Program-made: the position numbers and the translations under genes
Shown: positions 22,726 through 34,369 of the stretch, piece after piece
Numbering within the stretch: the first letter of the stretch is position 1
Layout of the letters: the number at the start of each line of letters is the position of its first letter
Notes under the pieces: generated by a model
Told to the model about the DNA's origin: nothing
The model's database searches: none
The model's input: the letters and a program-made list of their open reading frames with translations, nothing else
Source of the DNA: Heliocidaris tuberculata
Lineage: Eukaryota > Echinodermata > Echinoidea > Camarodonta > Echinometridae
Length of the DNA stretch: 64,000 nucleotides
Assembly (NCBI GenBank): GCA_025618425.1
Contig: CM046847.1
Location: 9,199,033-9,263,032 of the forward strand
Reading direction: 5' to 3'

Positions 22726-22919
22726 GCAGTGAAACCTGTACATAAAGACCGCTCAAGGGAGACAAGAAAAGCGGTCTTTATGAGCAGGTGGTCTTTATGT
22801 ACAGGTTCCTTTAACACATGTTTCAATGAGAAACAATTTCCAAGGGGAACAAAAATTGTGGTCTTTATAGACAGCTGGTCTTTCTTTACAGGTGGTCACT
22901 AAAGCAGGTTTCACTGTAT
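22726..22919. mobile_element. MITE with CAGTGAAACCTG ends (copy 1)
   Basis: Starts GCAGTGAAACCTGTACATAA, contains GCGGTCTTTATGAGCAGGTGG, and ends CAGGTTTCACTGTA. A close copy lies at 36486-36681 in WDR91 intron 11. Confidence 0.75.
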
Positions 22920-23109
22920 TTTACATGTTAATGAAAGGCAAGTGGGATGGGGGTAAAAATGAGCTGCCTAGAAGGTTCCAAAGCATACTTCCTTATCTGT
23001 ATGTTACAAGATATACAGAAATGTGAAGCATGCTGCGCTTATGTCATTTTATTTTGCTGCTCCATTTTTTTTTCTCTCGCATTTTACCATGTCATATGTG
23101 AACGGGGCT

Positions 23110-23531
23110 TTAAAGGTACTTCATCCCTTTAACAGCGGCCCTAAAGTTTGAAGTTGCGTGAATATGCGATAAATTACAAAAGAATTATAATTGTAAAACT
23201 TGTGAAAAGGATTATCATTTGCTTTGAAGTAAGTAATACAACAATTTGGTAACATTTTTTTTTTTTTCCGACTTGAAAAACGAAATCGCGTAATTTTTGA
23301 AATTATTTTTTGACTTTAGGGCAATTCCACTGTATCTAAATGTCCTTCCGTTACCATGGAATTGCCCTTTACCTCCCTCTGTGAAAAAAGCAAGATTTTC
23401 ATTTCTTTCAAAGGAGTTATAGAACTTGTGACCTTGAAATTTCATAGGCAGTATCTACAGGATGTCTACTAAACCTGTGCAAAGTTTCTTGGAATTTGTC
23501 TAAGTCTGTAAAAGGGATGAAGTACCTTTAA
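23110..23531. mobile_element. Family-C MITE (AAAGGTACTTCATCCCTTT ends)
   Basis: TTTAAAGGTACTTCATCCC on the left and GGGATGAAGTACCTTTAAA on the right are perfect inverted ends. A more decayed relative in the opposite orientation is at 35278-35655. Confidence 0.8.
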
Positions 23532-24379
23532 AGAGGAATCTGCATTTTTAGTACTTTCATCTACTTACTGCATACCTTGTAACGGTCTGGTCTGAGACCA
23601 GAGTCATACTTTGACTGAAATGTACATTTGTAGTACTATTCAATTATCTTTGTGTGTGAAGTTGATAAACAACAGTTGCATAGAGCATGTACTGTATATG
23701 TGTGTTGATTTAAATTTAAATTCGAAGGATTTTAAAAGTAATATTTATATGTGCATTAAATATAATGCTGTAAATTGATTGAAAGCACCCACTTTCCAGT
23801 ATTCTACCAGTATTCAAGATTTAGTGTATTCAGACTATGTGTAACTGTCAAGCACTCTAGTTGAGAGCAGTCTATTTCAAAAATGTATTTGAGACTTGGT
23901 TCCGGGAGTTCAAGACCTGGAAGGAAAGTCGGTATATAGTTAGTTCACTTCTAGCATAATTAGCAGGCTTGAGGCAGAGACTGGTGGTGTCAAATAACTA
24001 TTCCATTTAAAGTGTACCAATCACCTGAAAAAAAAAGAATTTGTATACTGCTTGGAAGTATAAAATTAACCTCAAAGAACTTTATCTGAAATTCTAATCT
24101 ATAGGTCAACAGTTAATGAGTATGAAGGAAATAGAGGATAACATGAAAATGCTCGCACGGAACCGAACTAAGAGTTGGGTTCCGCGCGAGCCTTTATCTT
24201 GGTAAGCGGTTACGGGTGCGTCGTGTAGTCTACTCAAGAGTCGCTTTTACGCTTATAGAGAAACCTCTAACATACAGAGCAAAATTAGTTTTGGTGATTG
24301 GTACCCTTTAAATCATAGGCCTACATTGTCTTCACACCTCTCTTTGTACCATTCACTGTAGACTCGTTACAACTAACCA

Positions 24380-24971
24380 TATAAAGGGCTATCCAACCTT
24401 GGTAATAAGATGATTTGTGTGAAAGCAGAAAAATAAGAAAAACAGGATGTTGAAAGTTTGGAAGAAATCGAACAAGGAATAAGAAAGTTACGGATGTTTG
24501 AAAAATGAGATCACTACATCTATGCCAATCTCAAATTGGCAATTTCATGAGTCGATTGTGACATACTTGCAAACAACTCTCCCGTTTGTCATACACAAAA
24601 ATATCATTCATTTGCGTTTTTTTCCGAAGTGCCTTTACCCTCTGGGCAGTACTCAAAATATAGATAGCATATTGCTGAAGGTCCTCAAACAAGAAAAAAT
24701 AACCTGCTGAGTAATACAATACATTTTGAAAAAATGAAATTTTAGTCATTTTGTGTGTCAGAGCATATGGGGGAGTTGGCCGCCACTGCATCCCAGTGAC
24801 ATTATCTATTTGGCCAATTTTAAATCCCCATATGTGTAGTGATTACAACTTTCAAAAATTCATAACTTTCTTATTGCTTGTCCGATTTCGTTCAAACTAT
24901 CACCAATCTGCTCTGATTTTTCCTCTTTCTTTCAGAGCAACTGGTCATTAAGGCTGGATTTCCCCTTTAAT
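24380..24971. mobile_element. Family-A MITE (more diverged copy)
   Basis: Starts AAAGGGCTATCCAACCTTGG and ends AAGGCTGGATTTCCCCTTTAA. It keeps the internal order of the 9343 and 17209 copies with small indels. Confidence 0.75.
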
Positions 24972-26689
24972 ATTTCCTTTTTATCAGGGTTTGTAAAATA
25001 CCTGTGGATAAGACTTTTTCTCTGTATTGTAGAGCAATGATGCATACACATTTAATGCTGTATGAGCCACTTTTGTTCTTCTCCCTCTCCTATCTGTTTA
25101 AATGGGCATTAATTGATTTTATATAATCTTTTGGGGGCATTTTCTTTGTTTATTTGTTTTGATAAATATTTCCCTCTCTCTAGTGTTTGAGCCCATTATC
25201 TTTTCATTAATGTAAATTATAAAGTTGAATGTTTGTTTTCCCTTGTTGTATATGTAAATGATATCAATGCAAACAATTGTAGGAAGCAAGGTTGACTTTT
25301 TCATACATGTAATTTCGGTTCATGTATGTGCATAAACATTGGAACATTCACAAATTTTTGACTCAACTAAATGGAGACATTTGTAAATATGAAAATGTGT
25401 TATTATATGTACATACAAGAAATGTTTATGAAGTCTTAAAATTATGTGTCAAATTATGGAAACTCGATTTACTGGTGTGATGATTCTTGTATGATTTCAT
25501 GTTAGTAGTGTTTGTTTTTATTTGCGATATTGTAATGGAACTTTGCGTTTGATTATTCCTTTTTGATGCCGTAATGGTATGGCTGTGGAATTTCAACTTG
25601 GAATCCTTTATTAGCATATGCTAGTTCATCTGTTTTTATTTTTGAAACACCCTTTAGAGTTTAGAATGCCTTTGCCAATGATTTAAAAGTTTTTTTTTGT
25701 TTGTTGTTTTTTTTTTTTTTTCTGTCTGCCCACCTGCTATTAATTAAAATATCACAATTGCTTGTGATGTAAATGACTGCAGTAAAAAAATATAATTGTA
25801 GGGTTTTCCCCTTTTGGCCTGTAATAAATGATGAACTGGTCATTTTTTTTTTCTTCGGGAGGGGGGGGGGGGGGATGTTCAGAGACTGAAAACAAATTCA
25901 TAAAAGTATTGGACCTATTCTTACATTTGTAAATTGAATCTGAAGTTCACATGAAGAGGAAATATTGTGAACATGTGAAAATGAAATATATTCTTTTTAC
26001 ATTATTTTGGCATTGAAGGAACAGAGTTTTATGTCAAAAGAGCTTTTTGTCATCATGGTAGACTTGTTTGTGAATTATAATGCAAAGTTTGATACTTTGA
26101 GGATTGTGCAAGTCACTCTTATCTTGGTGTAGGCTCATTCTTATGACATTTTTGCTCTTACATGTATATCTGTTATTTCCACCATGTCACTTGTCACTTG
26201 TGTATTTGTAATAAAATATCATCACCATTGATTTTTGTCTCCTCAATTAATGAGTCGGCTGTCCACTTCTATCTTCTTTCAAAAGCTATCAATATGTTTC
26301 ACTTTCAAACTTAGCTCAAATATTTCTCTCAATCTTATTCATCACTCATATACTTAAATACCATTGTGTATTATTGAAGGTAAATGTCTGTAACAAAATC
26401 TGCAGTGGTGTTGCCAGGGATTGTCTTATCAAAGTGTACATATACGGAGTGAATAGGAAGAAAAATATAAGAGTATGTTAGCATTTTTTTAAAAATCCTC
26501 CAGGAATAAAGCAGGCTTTTTTCATTTCCTTATCCATGATTGATACAAAAATGAAAAGGGTCTGCCATATTACTGGGACAAATATTACTGTTACAATTTT
26601 TGTTCCTATTTACCCAGTTTTACAGTTAGCATAATTATGTAACACCTTTTACAGAGTAACCATCAATACTATGGTAGATCATCTCCTTA

Positions 26690-27165
26690 CGAGGGAAAGT
26701 CCACCCTAGTATTAAGTTGATTTGAATAAAGGCAGAAAAATGAGAGAAACGGATTAGTGGAAGTTTAAGCAAAATCAATAAGAAAGTTATGAATTTTTAA
26801 AATTGTAATCAAACACATATTGGCAACTCCATGACGTATCTTGTGAGCTTTCTTTCTTAGTTGTTCAAGAAGGAATACATTCGTTTCATACAGATTTTTT
26901 GTAAAAACATGGTTTTATCTAGGGTGCATGTGTAATTTGATATGGAAAATGGAAATTTATGATTTTTTTAAGTACAGGGCAAATGGGAGAGGAGCTCGCA
27001 AGATAAGTCATGGAGTTGCCAATTTGTGTTTGAGCGGGTAAAACTACAAAAATTCACAACTTTCTTATTTCTTATCGGATTTTGCTCAAACTTTGAATGA
27101 TCTTTTTATTTGATTTTCTGCTTCTTTTGAAACCAACTTGATATCAAGGTGGACTTCCACTTATG
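26690..27165. mobile_element. Foldback MITE with GAAAGTCCACC ends
   Basis: GAAAGTCCACCCTAGTATTAAG at the left pairs with CTTGATATCAAGGTGGACTTCC at the right. The internal layout resembles family A (GCAGAAAAATGAGAG, AAAATCAATAAGAAAGTTATG and its inverted partner), so it may be a distant relative. Confidence 0.7.
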
Positions 27166-27409
27166 TCAATTCAACTCTAGTCAAAGTACTAATGACAATC
27201 AAAATCTTGTATTTATAAAGTTTAATATTCCACAATCATATCTTCTCCAGCAAGTATAAGTGCTAGAAATATACAATATAAAAGCTCTAACATTTTTTTT
27301 TTCCTGTGCAATATTTCCAGACAACTTAAATTACAATAAATGCATGAAATCATTACAAATTATCATGATTTGGAATGGTATGGAATCATTCGAATCCCTG
27401 AGCATTTCC

Positions 27410-27630
27410 AGGGGGGTGTGTTTCACAGAGAGTTAAGTTTGACCTACAGTCATGCGTAAGTGCCAATGTGCATTCGGTATAAAATGCGTAATCTCATTGG
27501 TAGATTACCCAATAGCGCGCGTCCCATGAGCATGATCTGACCAATGCGGTGATGTGTCATCTACCGCACGCAACTAGGAATTTAAGCACGACTTTAAGTC
27601 AAACTCAACTCTTTGTGAAACACCCCCCTG
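27410..27630. mobile_element. 220-bp MITE with CAGGGGGGTGTGTTTCACAG ends
   Basis: The left end is answered by TGTGAAACACCCCCCTG, and the pairing continues through GTTAAGTTTGAC / GTCAAACTCAAC. No coding capacity. Confidence 0.85.
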
Positions 27631-27794
27631 GTGGTGACTTTAATAGAGCCCCTTTCCTACACAACCCAAGATTGAGTCTTGTTCACATATGACACAAAAA
27701 CCGGCCACAGCTAATTGGACAACACTTTCAGTGTAAACAAATGGAAAAGGCCAATATTTTGGCGATTTTCCAAAAGTAGTTCTGCACATAGGTT

Positions 27795-27995
27795 CCTATA
27801 TGTTATACAAATATTGACTGCTCATGAGGATGATGGTGGAAATTATCACTCCCAAGGTGGTGTTCATACCGGCCCTTCTATCATCCCCGAGGCGAAGCCG
27901 AGGGGTGATAGAAGGGCCGGTATGAACACCACCGAGGGAGCGATAATTTCCACCACCATCCGATTACAGAGCAGTCCATATTTGTTTTATATACC
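27795..27995. repeat. Long near-perfect palindrome, arms about 90 bp
   Basis: GGTGGTGTTCATACCGGCCC (about 27857-27876) and TATCATCCCC pair with GGGGTGATAG and GGGCCGGTATGAACACCACC (to about 27932), around a short GAGGCGAAGCC loop. Pairing continues outward through AATTATC/GATAATT and GACTGCTC/GAGCAGTC. It could form a cruciform or, if transcribed, a long hairpin. Confidence 0.85.
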
Positions 27996-28157
27996 TCATC
28001 CTTTTTATTGATTCAGTTGCTAAGTCACTTGCCATGTTGAATTCTTACGCGCTGCGCGTATTGAACGCAGTCACATAGCCTAGCACGAAAGCGCTCTTAA
28101 AACCTGAACCAAATTTTGTGTACGCACGTGTGTGCAAGAGTCGTGGAGGGGTTACGC

Positions 28158-28243
28158 GTTCTATCACAGGGTTTTGGCCTTCTATCATTTGACCTTAGGT
28201 CAATTGATAGAACGCCAAAACCCTCTGACGCAATGATAGATCG
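28158..28243. repeat. Second palindrome, arms about 38 bp
   Basis: TTCTATCACAGGGTTTTGGC and CTTCTATCATTTGACCT on the left pair with AGGTCAATTGATAGAACG and CCAAAACCCTCTG on the right, with no loop to speak of. TTTTATATACCTCATC (about 27984) and GATGAGGTATATAAAA-like sequence (about 28297) flank the 28.0-28.3 kb segment in inverse order, so this is part of a larger foldback. Confidence 0.75.
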
Positions 28244-28454
28244 AGATGCGCCGTGTCATGTGATATAGTTTTGACCAATCAATGAATAAGAATCTATGTA
28301 TGAGGTATATAAAATAAATTATCAGTATGTAATAGTATTTAGATGAATGACAAGCCCTGTGCACCTCATTGTTTGCCACAGTAGCTTTATTGAAACAAAT
28401 TACTGCCTTTTGACTGAAAGGGACTTTAACCTACTCATACAATGCATCTACTAA

Positions 28455-28841
28455 TTTAAATAAAAGCTTGAGTTCTGGGTAAGGTAAAAAATAATTTGTG
28501 AGCTTTCTCATTCTTTTTATATTAGTTTGGAAGATTACTATAGTAGATATGTATCCTGAAAAGGATTGCTCTTCAAATGCTCTCTCATTCAAAATATGAC
28601 AAGAAACAGCTGAAATCTTTGGGCCGAACATTTATCTGTAGTCCCATATACACATTTCTGTGTGCAGTGCATGTGACTCTCAGCAGGATTGAGTCAATTT
28701 CTTATTATTTTGGTGATTCCAAAACCTTACAGCATACACCAATTCTTATTTGCTATAAATGTATGATCAACCTTTCCCAATTGCTTTGAGACAGTTTCTT
28801 TCACAATTCAATCTCATGAAAAGAACTCAACTTTATCTTTA
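28455..28841. mobile_element. Family-B MITE
   Basis: Starts TTAAATAAAAGCTTGAGTTC and ends AAGAACTCAACTTTATC. It shares TTTGGAAGATTACTATAGTA with other family-B copies. Confidence 0.75.
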
Positions 28842-30036
28842 AATGATAGACTGTCTAATTTCAACAGCATATAACGAGCTCACGTGATATCATGATGGCA
28901 AAATCTTCTGGACTTACATACTCTTTTGGATATAAAACATAAATTTTATAGTATTCAGGAGGAATGATAATATATCTCTCTCTTACAAAATATACAAAAC
29001 ATATAAAAGGTATGATAATTATTTTGGTAATTCATAACTTTGGGCAATTCTGTACCTTTAGATTAAACAAACTTCATAGTAATCATATTTCTATTAACCA
29101 TATTTTGAATTAAGAAAGAAAACAATGAAACTCAACAAAAGAATTGCCTTGCTCTACTAAGTAGTAATACATTAAAAAAATATGCAACTTATTGCGTCAA
29201 TGTGAACCTCATATCATCATTATGTCACTCATTATACAGTGGCAAGATTTTAGCAGGAATCATTACCAGTAAATGTATTTCCATTAATTAGATTCCAAGG
29301 TAAATTACAACATCTCGGGAATAATTCCTTAAACAACCACATTCCTATACATGTAGTATACATCAAAAATATCTTCAGTGCTTTTTTTTATCACTGATTT
29401 AAAATGATAATCATTATTGGCACTCAATTATATGCCCATGTTGAAATATATATGATGAACACTTAATTTCTGTTGACGTCTTCACTTGAATTAAATGTTC
29501 CTTTGTGTTTCCACTACAACTTTTTAAAATGTAAATGAAAAACCTTTATAGACTTTCTTTTATGACTTGCAAAAGTCTGCAATATCAAGCTTAACCTAAT
29601 TTATGGGGAAAATAGATTACATTAGCATAATTCTGCAATAAATTTGACCCCCCCCCCAAAAAAAAAAAAGAGATAACATATAACCTTTTTTGTCTTGCAT
29701 TACAAAAATACTTTCAATTGCATAAAAATTAACACGCGTACACTTGCAGACCATCTCAGATGAATAGAATAATAATCACGAGTCCGGATAAGAACTTGCC
29801 TAATAAACTTATGTATGTACTTGATTGCATATCCTGCCATCAATCCTGGTTTTTCTTCACAATATACTTCAAATTCATCATTTGAAAAGCAATGTTGGTT
29901 TATATAAGCCTACATGTTGGGCCATTTAACCCGCTGACTACTGAATTCTGTTATTCACATAAGCTTAATACAGGGTGGTCGTTGGCAATGGGTTAAGATA
30001 CGTGTATTTGGATTACAGGGTGTCGATTGTGGAGGA

Positions 30037-31895
30037 TTACTGACTAAGTAGAGTAGTAACTTGGACCCTCCCATCCATGGATCCACTCAAGCATACTCCG
30101 GTGTTAAGCGTTGTACACCAGTCGACACTGACTACCGGTGTTCGGTGTCCGAGGATGGTCAGTGTCCGGACCATCCCTTTCTCTTTGTTTAGCTGAAGGA
30201 GGGAGATGGAGAATATGAAATTATTCTGAATCTCTTTCTTTAGATTGAGATTTGTCATTTGAGGGAACATTCTTGGCATTGTCATGGTCATGTGCAGTCT
30301 TCAACTCCTTCATATATATATATATGTATTACTATCTCCACATAGTCATCATAATTCTATTCATATGAAGGACAATTCCTATCAATATTATCAGAAGCAC
30401 TGCTAAATGCCACAATCGTAATCATCATCATAATTGTTATTATCAATGTCAGCAGCACCGTAACCACCACCAGCACCATCATCACCATCACTACACCACT
30501 ACTACTAATAATATGACCAGGACCACCACTATTGCAATCTTTATCATCATCATTATCTTCGTCATCATCATCATCATCACCACCATCACCATCACCATAA
30601 ACATCGTCATTATCATCATTACCATTATCAATATCATCATCAATATGATTACAATCATCACTGCCATCATCGGCGTCATCATCATAATCACTATCATCAC
30701 CATCATCATCATTACCATCATCATCATTACCATCACCACCACCACCACCACCATCACCATCAACACCATCATCACCATCAACACCACCACCATCGCCACT
30801 ATCATTATCACACATCATCACCATCTTTAATCATTCCTAACTGTATCTCTCTGCTACTTTTATACTGACCTTGTAAATGACCCCTCCGCGCGGAGCACAG
30901 GTCAGTACGTAGTTCCCGCTGGTGTCAAAAGCAAACAGCTTGCCTCTGGGGTTCTGCTGCTGCCTGTACCCACCGAATCCTGATACCACAAAGGGACCAG
31001 TCGCTCCATCGTGGATGGGCATATCCATCAGCCGCTGACCTACTTTGTGTATGCTCCATTCAGTAAACTGGGATCATGAAAATAAAATGGAAAAAAAAAA
31101 ACAACTTACAATTCATATGAAAGGTCTAGACCCTTACATGCAGTGCCATTTCACAGCTTTCAGAGATCCCATCATAATAATTACTAGCATCACGTAAGCT
31201 CTCCATAGTACAGCTATATCACACCACATGTTTTGTATCATGTTATGTCAAAGACAGCGATGGAGCCTACAATATTACAGCTGAGTTATTTGCCCAGTTG
31301 TGCAATTCTCTTACAATACGATGTTTAGACCACAGGGGGATGCTGATTCTTTATTGAGTTTTCGTTTGAAACGATGCTCGAACAAGCGTTTCGCAATACA
31401 TCGTTTCGTTATACATTTTTTTATACAATGTTCAGACTATGAAAATTGGATTACTCATCGTACAGCTATACGATTCTTGCATAGCCATACTATGAATTTA
31501 GGTAGTCCGAAAAGAGGGTAAGTTCCAGAAATCAGACAATAGCCTGAAGATAACCTTCAGAAGGCAAGTTTCAATGATCCGCTTTTCTAGAATCCTACAC
31601 AACAGTGGCGACACAAACCCAATCCCTGATTTATAACACATAAAGATAAAATGACAGGAGGAGAAATCACCTTTCCATCGGATCCCATGCTATAGACAGA
31701 GGTCTCTGCTGGGCTGAACTGTGCAGCATACACCTGACCCTGATGAGCTCTCCAACTCAGTAAACACTCCTGCCTTTGGATATCTGCAAAGCAAGCATTT
31801 AAGAGACACCATTTCAGGTCGAATTTCAATGACACAAAATCAGTCATAGCAGCAATATACATCTAACCAAGATAACAACAACAATGTACAACATT

Positions 31896-31932
<37 letters not shown>

Positions 31933-34328
31933 AGCATGGAAAACTATCTTATCAATCAAAATTTTTATCTGCCATCTCCAAAGTATTCCAAATGTAAAGC
32001 AAATGAAAACAATTGAAGAATTAAAAGTATGGAAGGGAGAAAAGGTCAATTTATTAAATTTGTAGTCAAATCAATTATCGAAAAGTAATTTTTGGAAAAA
32101 ATATTTCAATTTTTTATTTATTCACTTCTTTCTTTCTTTTTTTTTGTTTGTTTGTTTGTTTGTTTGTTTGTTTGTTTTTTTTTTTTTTTGGGGGGGTTGT
32201 TTATTAAACAAACTTCCTGCAAAGAATGTGGTATATTGAAAGGAATCTTCAAAGTAAAATAGTAAAATGCAAAATCACTGTTTTCCTGTTTAACTTAGCA
32301 ATTTCTTTGCTGCATTTTATATTCATGTCTTTTCATTGTTGCCAATTTGAGGGCAGGATACAGAAAAGCTGATGCACTGATCCCAGCTGATAACACTCAC
32401 CAAATAATCGGACCATTCCGTCTCCAGCTCCTGTGACAAGCAGATTACCATTGTGATTGAAGGATGTACAGTTTATACAACCAGCACTTCTAGCCAAAGG
32501 AAGCTCTTTCTGTAAACATAATAATAGCAAGAAACATTCCGAATGTTTCAAACTTAAAGCTCATTTACAGTATCGGTAGCAAAAAGGAAATTGAAAAGAA
32601 ACATGTTAAATATAGTCTCATTTTGTTCTCCTTGTATCAAAAGATGTCTGTAAGAGATCATTTGGTATTCCATCTATGATTTCTGGTGAATTTCAGTGTA
32701 AATATCTGTCAGGAATGCTTGATCACTGCCATTATGCTAGGACCCTTCCACCCCGACGACTCCCCGCACAGCAATCTTGGGGCTTCGCATAGAGACAGCG
32801 TGTGTGCACTGTGTGTAGCTACTCATTATTGGTTTTACACGTGTGTGTACAGTGTATAGCACATGCTGCCTTTGTTGGGATTTTACGTGCCTGTCCCGGC
32901 ACATAAATTAGTTTTTGCGTCTTATTTGTTTAATAATAAACTTTAGGAGGTGAAATCTTCACAGTGTTTTAGTATTGCTAGTATCTTGCTATTTATCAAC
33001 AAAAATTGAAGAAATCTGACGAACAGTTTTTGAGGGATTACCAAAACTTTACATGACCTTTAATATATATCAGGGCCCGTATTCAATTCAATACTTAAGA
33101 GTGAAATATGAGTAGTTTACTTAGTTTTCGGCTGAGATAAAATACTTAAGCAATTTTGGTATTCAGTTGAATCTTTTGGCTAAGTATTTTACCCTAGGTC
33201 TAAGACAGCTCCCTAGCAGACTTAAACCAATTACTTGATTGGCAGGTATGTGGCTTTCATACATACGCGCAGTAGTATAAGCTGCGCACAAGCAAACCAT
33301 GTAAGCGCGCATCTACTGTGACGCATTTATTGCGCATGATTTTGGACAGGACATGTGACGTCACAATGGATATCAGTAAGTATTTTGCCTCAAAGTCGGG
33401 TTACTAATGAAAAATACCTTAAAGTGATCTGAATACGAGTTAAGCCATTTTACTTAGCCGAGTTAAATACTTAGTAATTTACTTACTTAATGCGCGTTTT
33501 TAATTGAATACCGGCCCAGATTCCCACATACAGCAAGGTGTGGTATTCTGAAAACTATGCTACCATTTATGCTAGTGAGAGGTATGTCAATTGTCTGAAT
33601 TGAGACAAGTCATAGGTTAATATTCGCACAAAGGTGCCAGGATACACTTACAGTTAAGAGAGACACTGGCTCAAGCACGAATTACAAAGAGTTTATTAGA
33701 TGTACATGCGATATCAATTTGCTATAACAATGAACATACCTCTTACAATTAAAGGTAAGGGATAACAAAGTTTTCAGAATGCCATCTAAGCACTCCTTGC
33801 CACAAAACAAACAAACAGGGAAATATGAAACATAACATGAACCTCTTACTTGCAGAGTGTAGTCTAATATTTTGTAATACAATCATTATCAAAAATCATT
33901 TTTAAATGTGGGGCACGTCTTTGAGGATTAGTGTTGCACGTTCAAGGAAAAAGTATACCATATTATCTGATGTAATTCCGAGATTGGCCTCATTTGATAC
34001 TGAAGCTTCCACAATCAAAATATACTCTAGTTTTTTAATTTTCAAAAATCAGCAAGTGCATTCTCTGACCTTAGAAAAATTATTACATACTTATTTACGT
34101 AAAGAAAAATTATGGTAGTAGAATTCAATTCTGCTATCATTATGAAACTGTTGAAATTCTCACCTGCAATCTAAGAGTCTTAAGATCCCAGGTGGTGAGT
34201 TTACAAGCCCCGTGGAGAGGGGAGCCTGGCTTGCTGAGGTCTGACCCCCAGTCTGCTACCTGACTGGCTGAGGAACAGACGAACGTTGTACCACTAGGGT
34301 TGCTCGCAATAGATACAACTCTGCCACA

Positions 34329-34369
<41 letters not shown>

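Larger units (their letters stand above)
21068..30036. other. RAB28 3' UTR and intergenic DNA between convergent genes
   Basis: No exon beyond the RAB28 stop or the WDR91 stop is recognised. It holds a CAT array (21260-21640), an ACAGTGAAACCTG-ended MITE (22726-22919), a family-C MITE (23110-23531), a family-A MITE (24380-24971), another foldback (26690-27165), a 220-bp MITE (27410-27630), two strong hairpins (27795-27995 and 28158-28243) and a family-B MITE (28455-28841). AATAAA at 26210-26215 is one possible RAB28 polyadenylation signal. That would imply a 5 kb 3' UTR, which is only a guess. Confidence 0.5.
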
